In this document: positions 18,052-27,145 of the stretch, one piece after another
Layout of the letters: each line of letters starts with the position of its first letter
Numbering within the stretch: position 1 is the first letter of the stretch
Source of the DNA: an uncultured Porphyromonadaceae bacterium
Lineage (GTDB): Bacteria > Bacteroidota > Bacteroidia > Bacteroidales > Muribaculaceae
Length of the DNA stretch: 64,000 nucleotides
Direction: 5' to 3'
Assembly (NCBI GenBank): GCA_947643665.1
Contig: CANRWW010000007.1
Coordinates: forward strand, 1 to 64,000
Position numbers and translations under genes: made by a program
Notes under the pieces: model-generated
Told to the model about the DNA's origin: nothing
Database searches by the model: none
Seen by the model: only the letters and a program-made list of their open reading frames with translations

Positions 18052-19236
18052 CTACAGATTTAAATTCACCCACTCCACCATACGCCTAAGACCTTCGGCA
18101 AGTACACTGCGCGGGCATGCCATGTTGATCCGTACAAACCCTGTAGAACCATACATAGTGCCGCTGTTCACCCACACATGCGCCTCATTCATAAGCCGGT
18201 GTTCAAGTTCGTCAGATGAAATCCCGAGAGCACTGACATCTACCCATGGAAGGTAGGTCGCCTCCAGCTTAGTGACAGGACATTGAGGCAACCCTTCACG
18301 GAGCATGTCCACAGCCATTTCGTAATTGTCCCATAAATATCCCCGTAATTCAGCAAGCCACTCCTCCCCCTGGGGTGTATACGACGCTTTTAAGGCCTCT
18401 ACACCGAAAGGATTCACGTCACATACCTCATTGATGTTTATGGCACGGTCCACCAAGGCACGCACATCTGCATCAGGGCATATTATATTGGCAATCTGCA
18501 AGCCGGCAGTATTGAAAGCCTTCGAAGGGGAAAGGCATACAATGGCAGTGCGGACACCCGCGTTGATTTCAAGGTCAACCGGCCCGTATGGCACATAAGA
18601 GAGGCCAGGTGCCGTAAGTTCGCAATGTATCTCGTCGCTTACCACCCTCACCCCATGCCGGCGGCATATTTCAGCAACCCGTGCAAGTTCCGCCCGCGTC
18701 CATATACGCCCGGCAGGATTGTGCGGATTGCATAACAAAAGCATCTTCACATCTTCACGGGAAGCCTTACGCTCCAGATCATCGAAATCAATCTCATAAC
18801 TGAACAGACCGTCAGGACAATCAATGCGCCTGAGAGGACTTTCAACAATGCTGCAACCGTTGTTCCTTATTGATGAAAAAAAGCAGTTGTATACAGGTGT
18901 CATTACAAGGATCCCGTCACCCGGACTTACAAGTGCTTTTATTATCGCCGATATGGCAGACACGACACCAGATGTATAAATTACATTTTCACGGCCGAAC
19001 ACATATCCGTGGCGGTTGGCGAACCATCCGGTAAGGGCATCATAATAGTCATCACCTACCAAGGTATATCCGAATACCCCATGCTCCACCCTGCGTCGCA
19101 AAGCGTCAAGTACCACCGGAGCAGTGCGGAAATCCATATCTGCAACCCATAGCGGGATCACCTCGCGCGACACTGCGGAATCCCATTTGTATGAACCGCT
19201 CCCGCGGCGCTCCACAATCTCGTCGAATCTGCTCAT
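18052..19236 (-). CDS. PatB/MalY-type PLP-dependent C-S lyase or aminotransferase
   Basis: The 394-residue enzyme is a fold-type I PLP enzyme of the MalY/PatB group. It opens with MSRFDEIVERRGSGSYKWD and IPLWVADMDFRTAP, typical of cystathionine beta-lyases of this group. It carries NPHNPAGRIWT, the SDEIHCEL segment whose Asp contacts the pyridine nitrogen, and the Schiff-base lysine in SPSKAFNTAG. Likely reaction: beta-elimination from cystathionine or cysteine conjugates to pyruvate, ammonia and thiol. Its start overlaps the DUF3737 stop (ATGA at 19233-19236), implying translational coupling. Confidence 0.88.
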   Translation of the reverse strand: MSRFDEIVERRGSGSYKWDSAVSREVIPLWVADMDFRTAPVVLDALRRRVEHGVFGYTLVGDDYYDALTGWFANRHGYVFGRENVIYTSGVVSAISAIIKALVSPGDGILVMTPVYNCFFSSIRNNGCSIVESPLRRIDCPDGLFSYEIDFDDLERKASREDVKMLLLCNPHNPAGRIWTRAELARVAEICRRHGVRVVSDEIHCELTAPGLSYVPYGPVDLEINAGVRTAIVCLSPSKAFNTAGLQIANIICPDADVRALVDRAININEVCDVNPFGVEALKASYTPQGEEWLAELRGYLWDNYEMAVDMLREGLPQCPVTKLEATYLPWVDVSALGISSDELEHRLMNEAHVWVNSGTMYGSTGFVRINMACPRSVLAEGLRRMVEWVNLNL

Positions 19237-20096
19237 ATTTCAGTCTCTATCACGCAATCGGCAGGAGCAAGCACATTGGCATCAACTATCACCTCACCCA
19301 CGGCAAGCGCCCGTATATGTCCGCTGCTTGGATTTTTCACGCTCACTATAGAAGAGTTTATCGTGGCTTCCACGGTACTGTCCTCAAAAGCGAGATCGCA
19401 CTGGTCACCCATCTCGCAATCCTCCATTACCAGCCCCTCGGCATAACATAAAGGCTGCGTGCCATTTATCCTGCATCTAACCAGACGCAGGTTTCTGGAG
19501 TGCCATCCGAGGTATTCACCGTTGATTTCAGAGTCATATATGGTCACGTTCTCGGTCTCCCAGAAAGCATCTTTTGAATTTATGACTGCATTGCGTATCA
19601 CTACATCGCGGCAATACTGGAAAGAGTAATTGCCGTCCTGACGGTAATCCTTTATGTCAATATCGGAGCTGTGCATGAAAAGATAGTCGGCATTGGCCAC
19701 CTTCACCCCTCGAAGTTTCACATCGCGGCACCCCCAGAAGGTTTCCTGGGCATCCGGAATCTCCACATCCTCAATGTCAAGGCCTCGCATCTCACGAAAC
19801 ATCTTAGGTGCGTCAACCCTCGTATGTTTCATCACAAGATCGTTTGAGTACCACAAGGCCGCACGTGCGCCAGGAGCAAACGTACAGTCCGACACGCGGA
19901 AACCGTCGGTATGCCAGAACGGGTATTTCCCTTCAAAAAGGCATCTCTCTGCAACTATCCCGGACGTGCGCTTCAAGGCAGACTCACCTGCATGGAACAC
20001 ACAATCCACAAGTTTCACATCCTTGACCGCAAAAAGGGCACGCTCGCCTCCGAACTCTTTGCCTGTAACGGTCTTCATATCTTTATCTTCTTTCAT
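19233..20096 (-). CDS. DUF3737 family beta-helix protein
   Basis: The 287-residue protein is built from short repeats of about 20 residues with recurring patterns such as VKLVDCVFHAG, FRVSDCTFAPG and VTIYDSEINGE, as expected for a right-handed parallel beta-helix. It matches DUF3737, a cytoplasmic family of unknown function often beside PatB-like genes. No signal peptide is present. ATG 20078 (MKTVTGKEF) is an alternative start. It is the first gene of a DUF3737-patB-MATE operon. Confidence 0.85.
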   Translation of the reverse strand: MKEDKDMKTVTGKEFGGERALFAVKDVKLVDCVFHAGESALKRTSGIVAERCLFEGKYPFWHTDGFRVSDCTFAPGARAALWYSNDLVMKHTRVDAPKMFREMRGLDIEDVEIPDAQETFWGCRDVKLRGVKVANADYLFMHSSDIDIKDYRQDGNYSFQYCRDVVIRNAVINSKDAFWETENVTIYDSEINGEYLGWHSRNLRLVRCRINGTQPLCYAEGLVMEDCEMGDQCDLAFEDSTVEATINSSIVSVKNPSSGHIRALAVGEVIVDANVLAPADCVIETEI

Positions 20097-20161
20097 TTTT
20101 AGATTAACTGTTCAAAAATTCATGTGTATCTCTTGCCTGGTGATGCCAGATTATACAACTA

Positions 20162-20192
20162 CAAAATTACTTAACTTCCACCCCATGCGCAA
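20162..20192 (-). promoter_or_regulatory. Promoter of the DUF3737-patB-MATE operon
   Basis: On the minus strand TTG (20192-20190), a 20-bp spacer and TAATTTTG (20169-20162) match the phylum consensus and give a leader of roughly 60 nt. Confidence 0.65.
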
Positions 20193-20300
20193 TATCATAA
20201 TTCACGCTAGCCATACCTTTTTTCCGGCAAAACGCCTCAAACCATATACGAGACAAAATTGTTTAACATACGGAAACATAAAATTGAAAACTTTATCAAA

Positions 20301-20801
20301 ATGAAAGAACATCTTACCATCGCACTTGTGGCACACGACCACAGAAAAGCCGACATGGTAGACTGGGCGAGATTCAATGCAGGCTACCTGTCAAAACACC
20401 ATCTTATATGCACCGGTACAACCGGAGGATTGATCAAGAAAGCATTTGACGAAGCAGGTATACAGGCCAATATAGAATGTATGAATTCCGGTCCCATGGG
20501 TGGCGACGCGGAAATTGCAGCCAAAGTGGTGCGCAACGAGATTGACCTCGCAATATTCCTGATTGACGACCTCAACCCACAACCGCATGAAGCAGACATA
20601 CAGATGCTTCTGCGGCAATGCCGGTTGCACAATGTGCCCATCGCTTGCAACAGGATAAGCGCAGACTTAATGATTTCCAGCAAATTATGGAGAGATCCCG
20701 ATTACCATCCAATGGCACAAAGCTATACCGAATTCAAACGCACCCCGGAAAACACTCCGGTACCAAATCAAAACTCAGGTGAGGAATCCCCTCTGGCATA
20801 A
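20301..20801 (+). CDS. mgsA: Methylglyoxal synthase
   Basis: MgsA converts dihydroxyacetone phosphate to methylglyoxal and phosphate, a bypass of lower glycolysis under phosphate limitation. The 166-residue protein has IALVAHDHRK (substrate-binding His and Lys), CTGTTGGLI (phosphate loop), SGPMGGDAEIA with the expected catalytic Asp69, and DDLNPQPHEADI with the conserved His. Start 20301 is chosen over the in-frame ATG 20259, which would add 14 residues before the conserved N-terminus. About 20 extra polar residues extend the C-terminus beyond the core. It appears monocistronic. Confidence 0.93.
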   Translation: MKEHLTIALVAHDHRKADMVDWARFNAGYLSKHHLICTGTTGGLIKKAFDEAGIQANIECMNSGPMGGDAEIAAKVVRNEIDLAIFLIDDLNPQPHEADIQMLLRQCRLHNVPIACNRISADLMISSKLWRDPDYHPMAQSYTEFKRTPENTPVPNQNSGEESPLA

Positions 20802-20851
20802 TCCGATTCCCTTAAAAAAATGCCTGGGAATGCCAAAAATATATTGAATAG

Positions 20852-20883
20852 TTTGGTTGACTGTTAAAAAGTTTTTAACTTTG
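20852..20883 (+). promoter_or_regulatory. Strong consensus promoter for the OmpA-type porin gene
   Basis: TTTG (20852-20855), a 20-bp spacer and TAACTTTG (20876-20883) match the consensus exactly. The start codon lies 25 bp downstream, giving a short leader. Confidence 0.85.
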
Positions 20884-20908
20884 TAGCCAAACAATAAACA
20901 GAGAAATT

Positions 20909-22075
20909 ATGAAGAAGGTTATTTTGTTGACAGCTATTGCCTTAAGCTCAATTTGCGCTTCTGCGCAAACCACAGTGGCAGGCAGCAAGTTTACCGACAA
21001 CTGGAGCTTCACCCTCAAAGGTGGCGCCGTTCTTTCATCCAAGGCTGTAGGCAGCCACGGTTTCTGGAAAGACGGTCGCGGTGTGGTAGGTGCCGAGCTT
21101 CGCAAACAGATCACACCAGTCTTTGGCCTCGGTGCCGAAGGCGAATGGAGCATCAATACCTCCTCTTGGTATCCGGTAAAGTCCGCCAATGTATTTGATC
21201 ATCAGTATGTAGGCGTTTTTGGTGCCGTAAATTTATCCAATGCTTTTGCAGGTTATGCAGGCATGCCCCGCGTATTTGAAGTGGAACTCGTAGCCGGTAC
21301 AGGCTGGTTGCATGCATACTACCCCCACACCGTATGCGACGACGGAAACTCATGGGCAACCAAGGTTGGTTTGAACCTTAACTTCAACCTCGGTTCAAGC
21401 CGTGCATGGACTCTTGCCGTAAAACCCGCATATATATGGAACATGAACGGCAATCCAAGCCCCAACGTACTTGGTTATTCAGCCGAATACAATGCCAACT
21501 ATGGCGGTCTTGAGCTTGAAGCCGGTATCACATACCACTTCGGCAACTCCAACGGCACACACCACTTTGTTGTAGTGCGCCCCTATGACCAAAACGAAAT
21601 TGACGCACTCAACGCACAGATCAATGCACTTCGCGCAGATCTTGACGCATGCGGAGCTAACAACGCAGCCCTTCTCGCACAGCTCGCTGACCTTCAGGCA
21701 CAGCTTGACGCTTGCAACCGTCGCCCCGCAGCAGTTGAAAAAGTGGTAAAAGACCTCAATAACATCCGCTACGTATTCTTCAACTGCGGATCATCAACAA
21801 TCCAGGCAAACCAGCAGCCCAATATAGCCATGGTAGCCGATCAGCTTAAGGAGAACAAAGACGCCACAGTTACCGTAAAGGGCTACGCTTCTAAAGACGG
21901 CTCACTCGCTTTCAACAAAAAGCTCGCACAGCGCCGCGCAGAAGCTGTAAAGAAAGCGCTTGTAAAACGTTACGGCATCTCTGCTGACCGCATCCAGGCA
22001 GAAGGCATGGGTATCGGTGATCTCTTTGAAGAAAATTCATGGAACCGCGTGAGCGTATGCACAGTTAACGAATAA
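20909..22075 (+). CDS. OmpA family outer membrane protein
   Basis: The 388-residue product has a signal peptide (MKKVILLTAIALSSICASAQ) and an N-terminal ~8-strand beta-barrel (about residues 25-220) rich in Gly, aromatic and alternating residues. A short Ala/Leu-rich coiled coil follows (about 230-270, heptads such as EIDALNAQINALRADLDAC). The C-terminal OmpA peptidoglycan-binding domain (about 280-388) includes VKGYASKDGS, NKKLAQRRAEAVKKAL and the Asn-Arg of WNRVSV. It ties the outer membrane to peptidoglycan. The uniform codon use, consensus promoter and strong terminator suggest a very abundant protein. Confidence 0.92.
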   Translation: MKKVILLTAIALSSICASAQTTVAGSKFTDNWSFTLKGGAVLSSKAVGSHGFWKDGRGVVGAELRKQITPVFGLGAEGEWSINTSSWYPVKSANVFDHQYVGVFGAVNLSNAFAGYAGMPRVFEVELVAGTGWLHAYYPHTVCDDGNSWATKVGLNLNFNLGSSRAWTLAVKPAYIWNMNGNPSPNVLGYSAEYNANYGGLELEAGITYHFGNSNGTHHFVVVRPYDQNEIDALNAQINALRADLDACGANNAALLAQLADLQAQLDACNRRPAAVEKVVKDLNNIRYVFFNCGSSTIQANQQPNIAMVADQLKENKDATVTVKGYASKDGSLAFNKKLAQRRAEAVKKALVKRYGISADRIQAEGMGIGDLFEENSWNRVSVCTVNE

Positions 22076-22091
22076 ATATCTCATACCTTAT

Positions 22092-22130
22092 AAAAAAGGC
22101 GATGTGTCCGCGAGACACATCGCCTTTTTT
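22092..22130 (+). terminator. Strong terminator after ompA-type gene
   Basis: A6-GGCGATGTGTC and GACACATCGCC-T6 form a 17-bp stem with loop CGCGA and a U tract, 16 bp after the stop codon. The half-site AAAAAGGCGATG is shared with the palindrome at 1-54. Confidence 0.92.
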
Positions 22131-22492
22131 ATTATTGCTGTCCGCCAAAGCCTGAAAACAACAATATTCCCTTTTCGTATCAGTATGATGGTTATTCCCG
22201 CGAGCCGCCGCAGGTGGTGTGCCAAATGTCAGCCCCACATCAAGCTGGAAATGAGACCATCAGGCCGAAATTTTCGACTATCAATTACGATCGTGTGAGA
22301 TACTTATCCATCCGGGCAACCATCTATATTCCGGAAAGCAACCTTGACCGCAGTCAACTACTTTGGCTCAACCTAAGATTACGGCAGGATTCTATGTTGA
22401 AACCGATATTCAGCATAGAATCCTGATGAGGGATCTTTTAACGAAAAGCCATATGAGGAGCTATTTATCCTCTTCAAATAAAAGGATTTTTC
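22131..22492. other. Intergenic stretch without a recognised gene
   Basis: These 362 bp lie between converging genes. The only clear structure is a 10-bp perfect inverted repeat, GGATTCTATG (22387-22396) / CATAGAATCC (22414-22423), without a T tract. Translations in all frames are short and unlike any family I know. It may contain the 3' untranslated region of the histidine kinase gene or eroded sequence. Confidence 0.5.
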
Positions 22493-24007
22493 TTATGTCG
22501 GACCGGTATCGGATTGTTGCTTGGAAGGACGCGGACACGGAAGCGTGAAGATGAATTCCAGACCGCCACCTTTTCGATTGCGCACTGTTATTGACCCCCC
22601 CATTGTAATGATACTGCTTTTTACTATGGGAAGCCCCAGCCCTGTTCCTCCGGCCTTACGCGAACGCCCTGAGTCCACGCGATAAAAACGGTCAAAAAGA
22701 TGAGGAAGGTGTTCTTCACTCACTCCACAACCATTATCGTAAAATGAGAATGTCAGATAACGGTCATTCTTGCCCAGAAGTTCAATACCCATTTCTGTGC
22801 CTTTAGAATAAGCCGCACTGTTTTTAACAAGATTCTGAAGTACAGAGTTAAGCAAACCTTCATTGCCTAGGACCGTACAATTGATGGGGACATTAAAAGT
22901 AAAATCCATGCCATGGATAATACCGGAATTAACCACCTCATCAGAAAGTGTAAACACGGTGGAATGGAAGTCTATTTCCTTTATCGGTATGCTTTTGCCA
23001 GACTCGTCAAGACGTGTCATAGTGGAAAGATCATTGAGCATGCTAACCAGACGCTCTACGTTCATCTGCGCTTTCCCAAGAAAATGGTTCCTGTCTTTTT
23101 CAGGCATCTCCGGCTGGCTTATAAGCATTTCAATATATGCCTTTATAATTCCTATCGGAGTCTTCAGCTCGTGAGAGATGTTGTCTGTCAGCATTTTTTT
23201 CATGTTATTCTTCTCCTGGGTTGCTTTCAGGGCAATAACATGTTCACGTTCCCTCCTTATGTTGGCCTGCATACGTGAATTATATATAGCCACTATCTGA
23301 CGGGAAATCTCACCTATTTCATCTGACGGGAAATCTCCCATCGGAATAAAGTCTTTGTCTGCAGCAGCACGTTGAGCGAAATCGTGCAAAAGTGTGACAT
23401 TCCTGGCTTGATGCGAAGTGGCCACATACACCAATATTGTGCCAAAAGTACCGACACCAAGAATAAAAATCCAGATGATAGGATCCACAGAAGCCGCCTG
23501 GGTAATCTTTGGAGAGCGCGGCACAGCAACCCTTATATCAAGGGCACCGTCAGCAGTTATGCGGCTAGAATAATAATACAGCTTTTTTTTCGCGACGCCA
23601 AGTTCGTCATCCATAAGACGAAGCAAACGCGTACCGTCACTTTGACTTACACGTCCATGTTCAAAAGCGGCATGCGGAATCGCATAACGGCCGTCACCGA
23701 CCGTTGATATCAACTTTCTGGAACGCAAGTCATATACACGTATGACAATATCTGAAAGATATGTCTCGTCAAGATAATTCTTGACAAAAGAAATAGTCTG
23801 CCTCAAGTCATTATCGGAGGTCTGCGCATCAGCAATACATGATGCAGCCAGATCTATGCGCTCTACGATATTGTCGCGACGGAACTTATGCTCCTCGCGA
23901 ACTACAAGATAGGCAAAACCCAACAATACCGCCCAGATACATGCCACAGCAACCAGAAAAAGCCGCAGATTATATTTTATACGACGTTTCATCTGACCCT
24001 TGGCCAA
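22493..24007 (-). CDS. Sensor histidine kinase
   Basis: The 504-residue membrane kinase has TM1 (about 14-33), a ~150-residue periplasmic sensor region, TM2 (about 181-203) and a HAMP-like linker. A HisKA domain follows with phospho-acceptor His279 in ISHELKTPIG, then a HATPase domain with the N box (LQNLVKNSAAY), DNGCGV, FDRFYR and GTGLGLPIV. It autophosphorylates and passes phosphate to the response regulator encoded 1 nt upstream. The sensed signal is unknown, and no target genes are obvious nearby. Confidence 0.93.
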   Translation of the reverse strand: MAKGQMKRRIKYNLRLFLVAVACIWAVLLGFAYLVVREEHKFRRDNIVERIDLAASCIADAQTSDNDLRQTISFVKNYLDETYLSDIVIRVYDLRSRKLISTVGDGRYAIPHAAFEHGRVSQSDGTRLLRLMDDELGVAKKKLYYYSSRITADGALDIRVAVPRSPKITQAASVDPIIWIFILGVGTFGTILVYVATSHQARNVTLLHDFAQRAAADKDFIPMGDFPSDEIGEISRQIVAIYNSRMQANIRREREHVIALKATQEKNNMKKMLTDNISHELKTPIGIIKAYIEMLISQPEMPEKDRNHFLGKAQMNVERLVSMLNDLSTMTRLDESGKSIPIKEIDFHSTVFTLSDEVVNSGIIHGMDFTFNVPINCTVLGNEGLLNSVLQNLVKNSAAYSKGTEMGIELLGKNDRYLTFSFYDNGCGVSEEHLPHLFDRFYRVDSGRSRKAGGTGLGLPIVKSSIITMGGSITVRNRKGGGLEFIFTLPCPRPSKQQSDTGPT

Positions 24008-24008
24008 A

Positions 24009-24737
24009 TCAGTTCACCTCAGCTTTGAAACCATAGCCAAAACCGAGACGCGTAATTATATTTTCTCCGTATGGACCAAGTTTTTTGCGCAAACGTGCGA
24101 CATTAGTATCAATTGACCTGTTGGTAACCTGGGCATCCCACACCTGATTCATGATTTCAGCACGCGAATGTATGCGCTCGCGGTTATTCAGGAAAAAATG
24201 AAGCAGGTCAAATTCCGTCTTTGTAAGGCCTATGTCCTTTCCATTTATATAGCAGACCTTTTCATTCCGATCCAAACGGAGCGTCTTGAAAGTTATATCC
24301 GGTTCATAGTGGGGCTTGGAAGCTGCGACGACTATCGGTTGTTGCCTGTAACCTATAGGTGTGATTGATTGGGTACGACGCAACACGGCACGCACGCGAG
24401 CGATGACTTCCCCTATATTAAACGGTTTGGTAATATAGTCATCAGCACCGATATTAAGACCCATCACCATATCATCTTCTCCATCAAGGGCCGAACAGAA
24501 TATAATAGGGACATTTTCAACCATAGGATTGTTGCGCACACGCTTGGCAAAATCAAAACCACTCAAGCGCTCCATCATTATATCCACAATCATCAGATTG
24601 TAGACCGACAGATCGTAGCCCAAAGCAGTCTCCGCACTATCAGCAGTGTCTACTTCATAGCCCTCCTTCTCAAGATTGTACTTGAGAATCTCACACCATG
24701 AATCTTCATCGTCTATAACCAATATACGAACTCTCAT
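24009..24737 (-). CDS. OmpR/PhoB family response regulator
   Basis: The 242-residue regulator has a receiver domain (1-120) with acidic pocket DDED (9-12), phospho-acceptor Asp52 in MIVDIMM and Lys104 in YITKPFN. A C-terminal winged-helix DNA-binding domain (about 145-240) contains LTKTEFDLLHFF and RSIDTNVARLRKKLG. It is paired with the downstream histidine kinase with a 1-nt gap, a standard two-component operon. Confidence 0.95.
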   Translation of the reverse strand: MRVRILVIDDEDSWCEILKYNLEKEGYEVDTADSAETALGYDLSVYNLMIVDIMMERLSGFDFAKRVRNNPMVENVPIIFCSALDGEDDMVMGLNIGADDYITKPFNIGEVIARVRAVLRRTQSITPIGYRQQPIVVAASKPHYEPDITFKTLRLDRNEKVCYINGKDIGLTKTEFDLLHFFLNNRERIHSRAEIMNQVWDAQVTNRSIDTNVARLRKKLGPYGENIITRLGFGYGFKAEVN

Positions 24738-25073
24738 ATTTGACTTTTTGTAATATTATAGATCTTTTTTAATCAGCAAAACAGACAATAAGGCGGCAAT
24801 TCAAATACGCGACTTTTTATACCTTTCAAAGCCTTTTTCTATTCCGTTATAAAGTTAATGAGAATATACGGTTTAAATAATGCCCAATATGTTAAACAAC
24901 GTTAAACAAGCGATTCTGGTGAACCAACCTTGATGCGGAATGTTCTAATGGTATAATTACTATATTTGCACTGTGTTTTTTCATGGTATTAGATTTAAGG
25001 TTAAAGATAAAGTAAAACAGGCTGTCGTGAGACAGCCTGTTTTGTATAACTGGCAAACCGCAATTGATTTTCA
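24738..25073. other. Intergenic region with possible short transcript
   Basis: This 336-bp region is AT-rich. A plus-strand TATATTTG element (24961-24968) precedes a short ATG-initiated frame of 10 codons (24983-25015) and the terminator at 25014-25043, which together could make an RNA of about 70 nt. No proper -33 match is seen, so this is weak. The remainder is the leader of the two-component operon and shows no other structure. Confidence 0.3.
25014..25043. terminator. Terminator, 13-bp perfect stem with GTGA loop
   Basis: AAAACAGGCTGTC and GACAGCCTGTTTT pair perfectly around GTGA. It lies 31 bp past the minus-strand ABC exporter stop and has A/T tracts on both sides, so it can act in both directions. 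Confidence 0.9.
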
Positions 25074-26903
25074 TTAAAATTTCTGCATATCAACCAGATG
25101 CCTGTAATAACCGTTTAAGGCAAGCAGTTCGTCGTGGGTGCCCTGCTCTACGATACGCCCCTCATGAAGCACACATATTATATCGGCATTTTTAATGGTT
25201 GAAAGGCGATGTGCTATCACCATCGTAGTACGCCCCTCCATAAGACGGTCCAACGCTTCCTGAACCAGCTTTTCACTCTCCGAATCAAGAGCCGACGTAG
25301 CTTCGTCAAGTATAAGCAGCGGAGGGTTTTTAAGAATGGCCCGTGCTATTGATATGCGCTGGCGTTGCCCCCCGGAGAGGCGGCATCCGCGGTCGCCTAT
25401 ATTGGTATCATATCCATTTTCCGACGCCATTATGAAATCGTGGGCATTGGCCACCTTGGCAGCACGTATCACATCTTCCTTCGTCGCACTGTCAACACCG
25501 AATGTTATGTTGTTGTAAAATGTATCGTTGAACAGTATCGCTTCCTGGTTTACATTGCCCATGAATGAGCGAAGATCGTGGACCCTAAGATCACGTATGT
25601 CTATACCGTCTACTTTCACAGAGCCTTTCTGCACGTCGTAGAATCGTGGCAGAAGGTCTGCCATGGTAGACTTGCCTGATCCCGACTGTCCGACAAGAGC
25701 TACCGTAGCACCAGCCGGCACATCAAGGCTTACATCATGGAGCACCTCATTGTCGCCATACGCGAAAGTCACATCGTCATATGTTATGCGCCCATGCAGA
25801 TCACCTATTACCTTCGGTTCAACCGGATCCTTAATCGGATTGTCTGCTCCTAATATCTTGTCGACACGCTCCATTGAAGCCAGACCTTTCTGTATGGAGT
25901 ACATGGCTTTACTTAGATCTTTGGCAGGATTTATAAGCGAATAGAATATCGTCATATAGAAAATGAAATCCGCGGCATCCATATGTGAGTCACCCCCCAA
26001 AATAAGCGTGCCTCCGAACCACAGGACTATCGCCACTGCTATAGTACCGAGAAATTCACTCATAGGATGAGCCAGCGCCTGCCTGCGGGCTATACGGTTG
26101 GAGAGGCGGTAGAATTCCTGATTCTCCCGGTGGAAGCGGTTTTCAACTTTTTCTTCCGCGTTGAAGGCCTTGATGATACGTAAACCTCCGAGACATTCCT
26201 CAATGTTCGACATCAACACTCCCCATTGATTCTGCTGCGCAAGCGACTGTCTCTTCAAAGCCTTTCCTACACGCCCCATCACAAGCCCTGCCAACGGAAG
26301 GAGGATAAGCACGAACACTGTCAGTTTCCAAGACAGAAGCACCATGATAGTAAGATATACTATGATTGATATCGGGTTTTTGAACATCATGTCCAGTGAT
26401 TGCATGATGGAATTTTCTATTTCACCGACATCACCACTCATACGCGCCATCACATCGCCTTTACGTGCCGCCGTGAAAAATGATATGGGCAGAGTCACCA
26501 TTTTATCAAACACATAATTGCGTATGTCACGCACTATGCCGGACCTCATAGGGATAATAATATACGAACACAGGTATGTCACTCCCACCTTAAGCCCGGT
26601 CAACAGCACAAGTGCTCCTGCAAGACCTGCCAATGCCAATGTCGGACCGGCAGTATTGATGGTCTCCTGTATATAATAATAGAAATTATTCAGCACGATA
26701 TCCTTGGCATTATCCCAATCCCAAGGCATAAACGTATAATGCACCGCTTCATCAACCCTGAAGAGCATTTTCAGAATAGGCACTATCAGGAAAAAGGAGA
26801 ATACGGTAAGAAATGACGCTAAGATATTGAAGAATATGTTTAGGATAACATATTTTTTGTATGGCGGCACAAAACGCCGTATGATCTGTATAAATTCTTT
26901 CAT
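25074..26903 (-). CDS. ABC exporter, fused permease-ATPase (MsbA-like)
   Basis: The 609-residue half-transporter has six membrane helices in residues ~1-330, with the exporter motif ARKGDVMARMSGDVGEIENS. A nucleotide-binding domain (about 360-609) holds Walker A GQSGSGKST, signature LSGGQRQR, Walker B LLILDEATSALD and the switch His in IAHRLSTI. It dimerises to export a lipid, drug or peptide; lipid A flipping (MsbA-like) is plausible but unproven. I chose the start at 26903 (MKEFIQIIRRFV); the upstream ATG at 26945 adds 14 residues and lies within the leader. Confidence 0.9.
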   Translation of the reverse strand: MKEFIQIIRRFVPPYKKYVILNIFFNILASFLTVFSFFLIVPILKMLFRVDEAVHYTFMPWDWDNAKDIVLNNFYYYIQETINTAGPTLALAGLAGALVLLTGLKVGVTYLCSYIIIPMRSGIVRDIRNYVFDKMVTLPISFFTAARKGDVMARMSGDVGEIENSIMQSLDMMFKNPISIIVYLTIMVLLSWKLTVFVLILLPLAGLVMGRVGKALKRQSLAQQNQWGVLMSNIEECLGGLRIIKAFNAEEKVENRFHRENQEFYRLSNRIARRQALAHPMSEFLGTIAVAIVLWFGGTLILGGDSHMDAADFIFYMTIFYSLINPAKDLSKAMYSIQKGLASMERVDKILGADNPIKDPVEPKVIGDLHGRITYDDVTFAYGDNEVLHDVSLDVPAGATVALVGQSGSGKSTMADLLPRFYDVQKGSVKVDGIDIRDLRVHDLRSFMGNVNQEAILFNDTFYNNITFGVDSATKEDVIRAAKVANAHDFIMASENGYDTNIGDRGCRLSGGQRQRISIARAILKNPPLLILDEATSALDSESEKLVQEALDRLMEGRTTMVIAHRLSTIKNADIICVLHEGRIVEQGTHDELLALNGYYRHLVDMQKF

Positions 26904-26973
26904 CTTATACTGCAAAAACAAGGGGTATGCCACCGTAATAAGCAAAAGTACGGACGCGCTCCTCTGTGAACTG

Positions 26974-27004
26974 CAAATTTACGAATTTTTTCTCACCACA
27001 GCAA
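26974..27004 (-). promoter_or_regulatory. Promoter of the ABC exporter gene
   Basis: Minus-strand TTG (27004-27002), 20-bp spacer, TAAATTTG (26981-26974). The predicted leader is about 65 nt. Confidence 0.65.
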
Positions 27005-27057
27005 CATTTGCCCCCAGTGCGAGACAGACATGTATCCCTTGTATTATCTGCCAAATA

Positions 27058-27098
27058 GAAAATCTGCAATTCCCTAAAGTCAGAAATTGCAGATTTTC
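27058..27098. terminator. Terminator of the oxidoreductase operon, 14-bp arms
   Basis: Perfect arms at 27058-27071 and 27085-27098 flank a 13-nt loop, 48 bp beyond the gamma-subunit stop. The arm ends in AAAA/TTTT, giving a U-rich tail on the minus strand. Confidence 0.8.
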
Positions 27099-27145
27099 CA
27101 TATGGAAACTTGCCGACTGGAATTATCAGCAATGGCATATACATA

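Noticed and set aside
22131-22492. Eroded gene between the porin and the histidine kinase
   Set aside because: I translated short frames on both strands and found no recognisable family fragment, so a pseudogene call is not supported.
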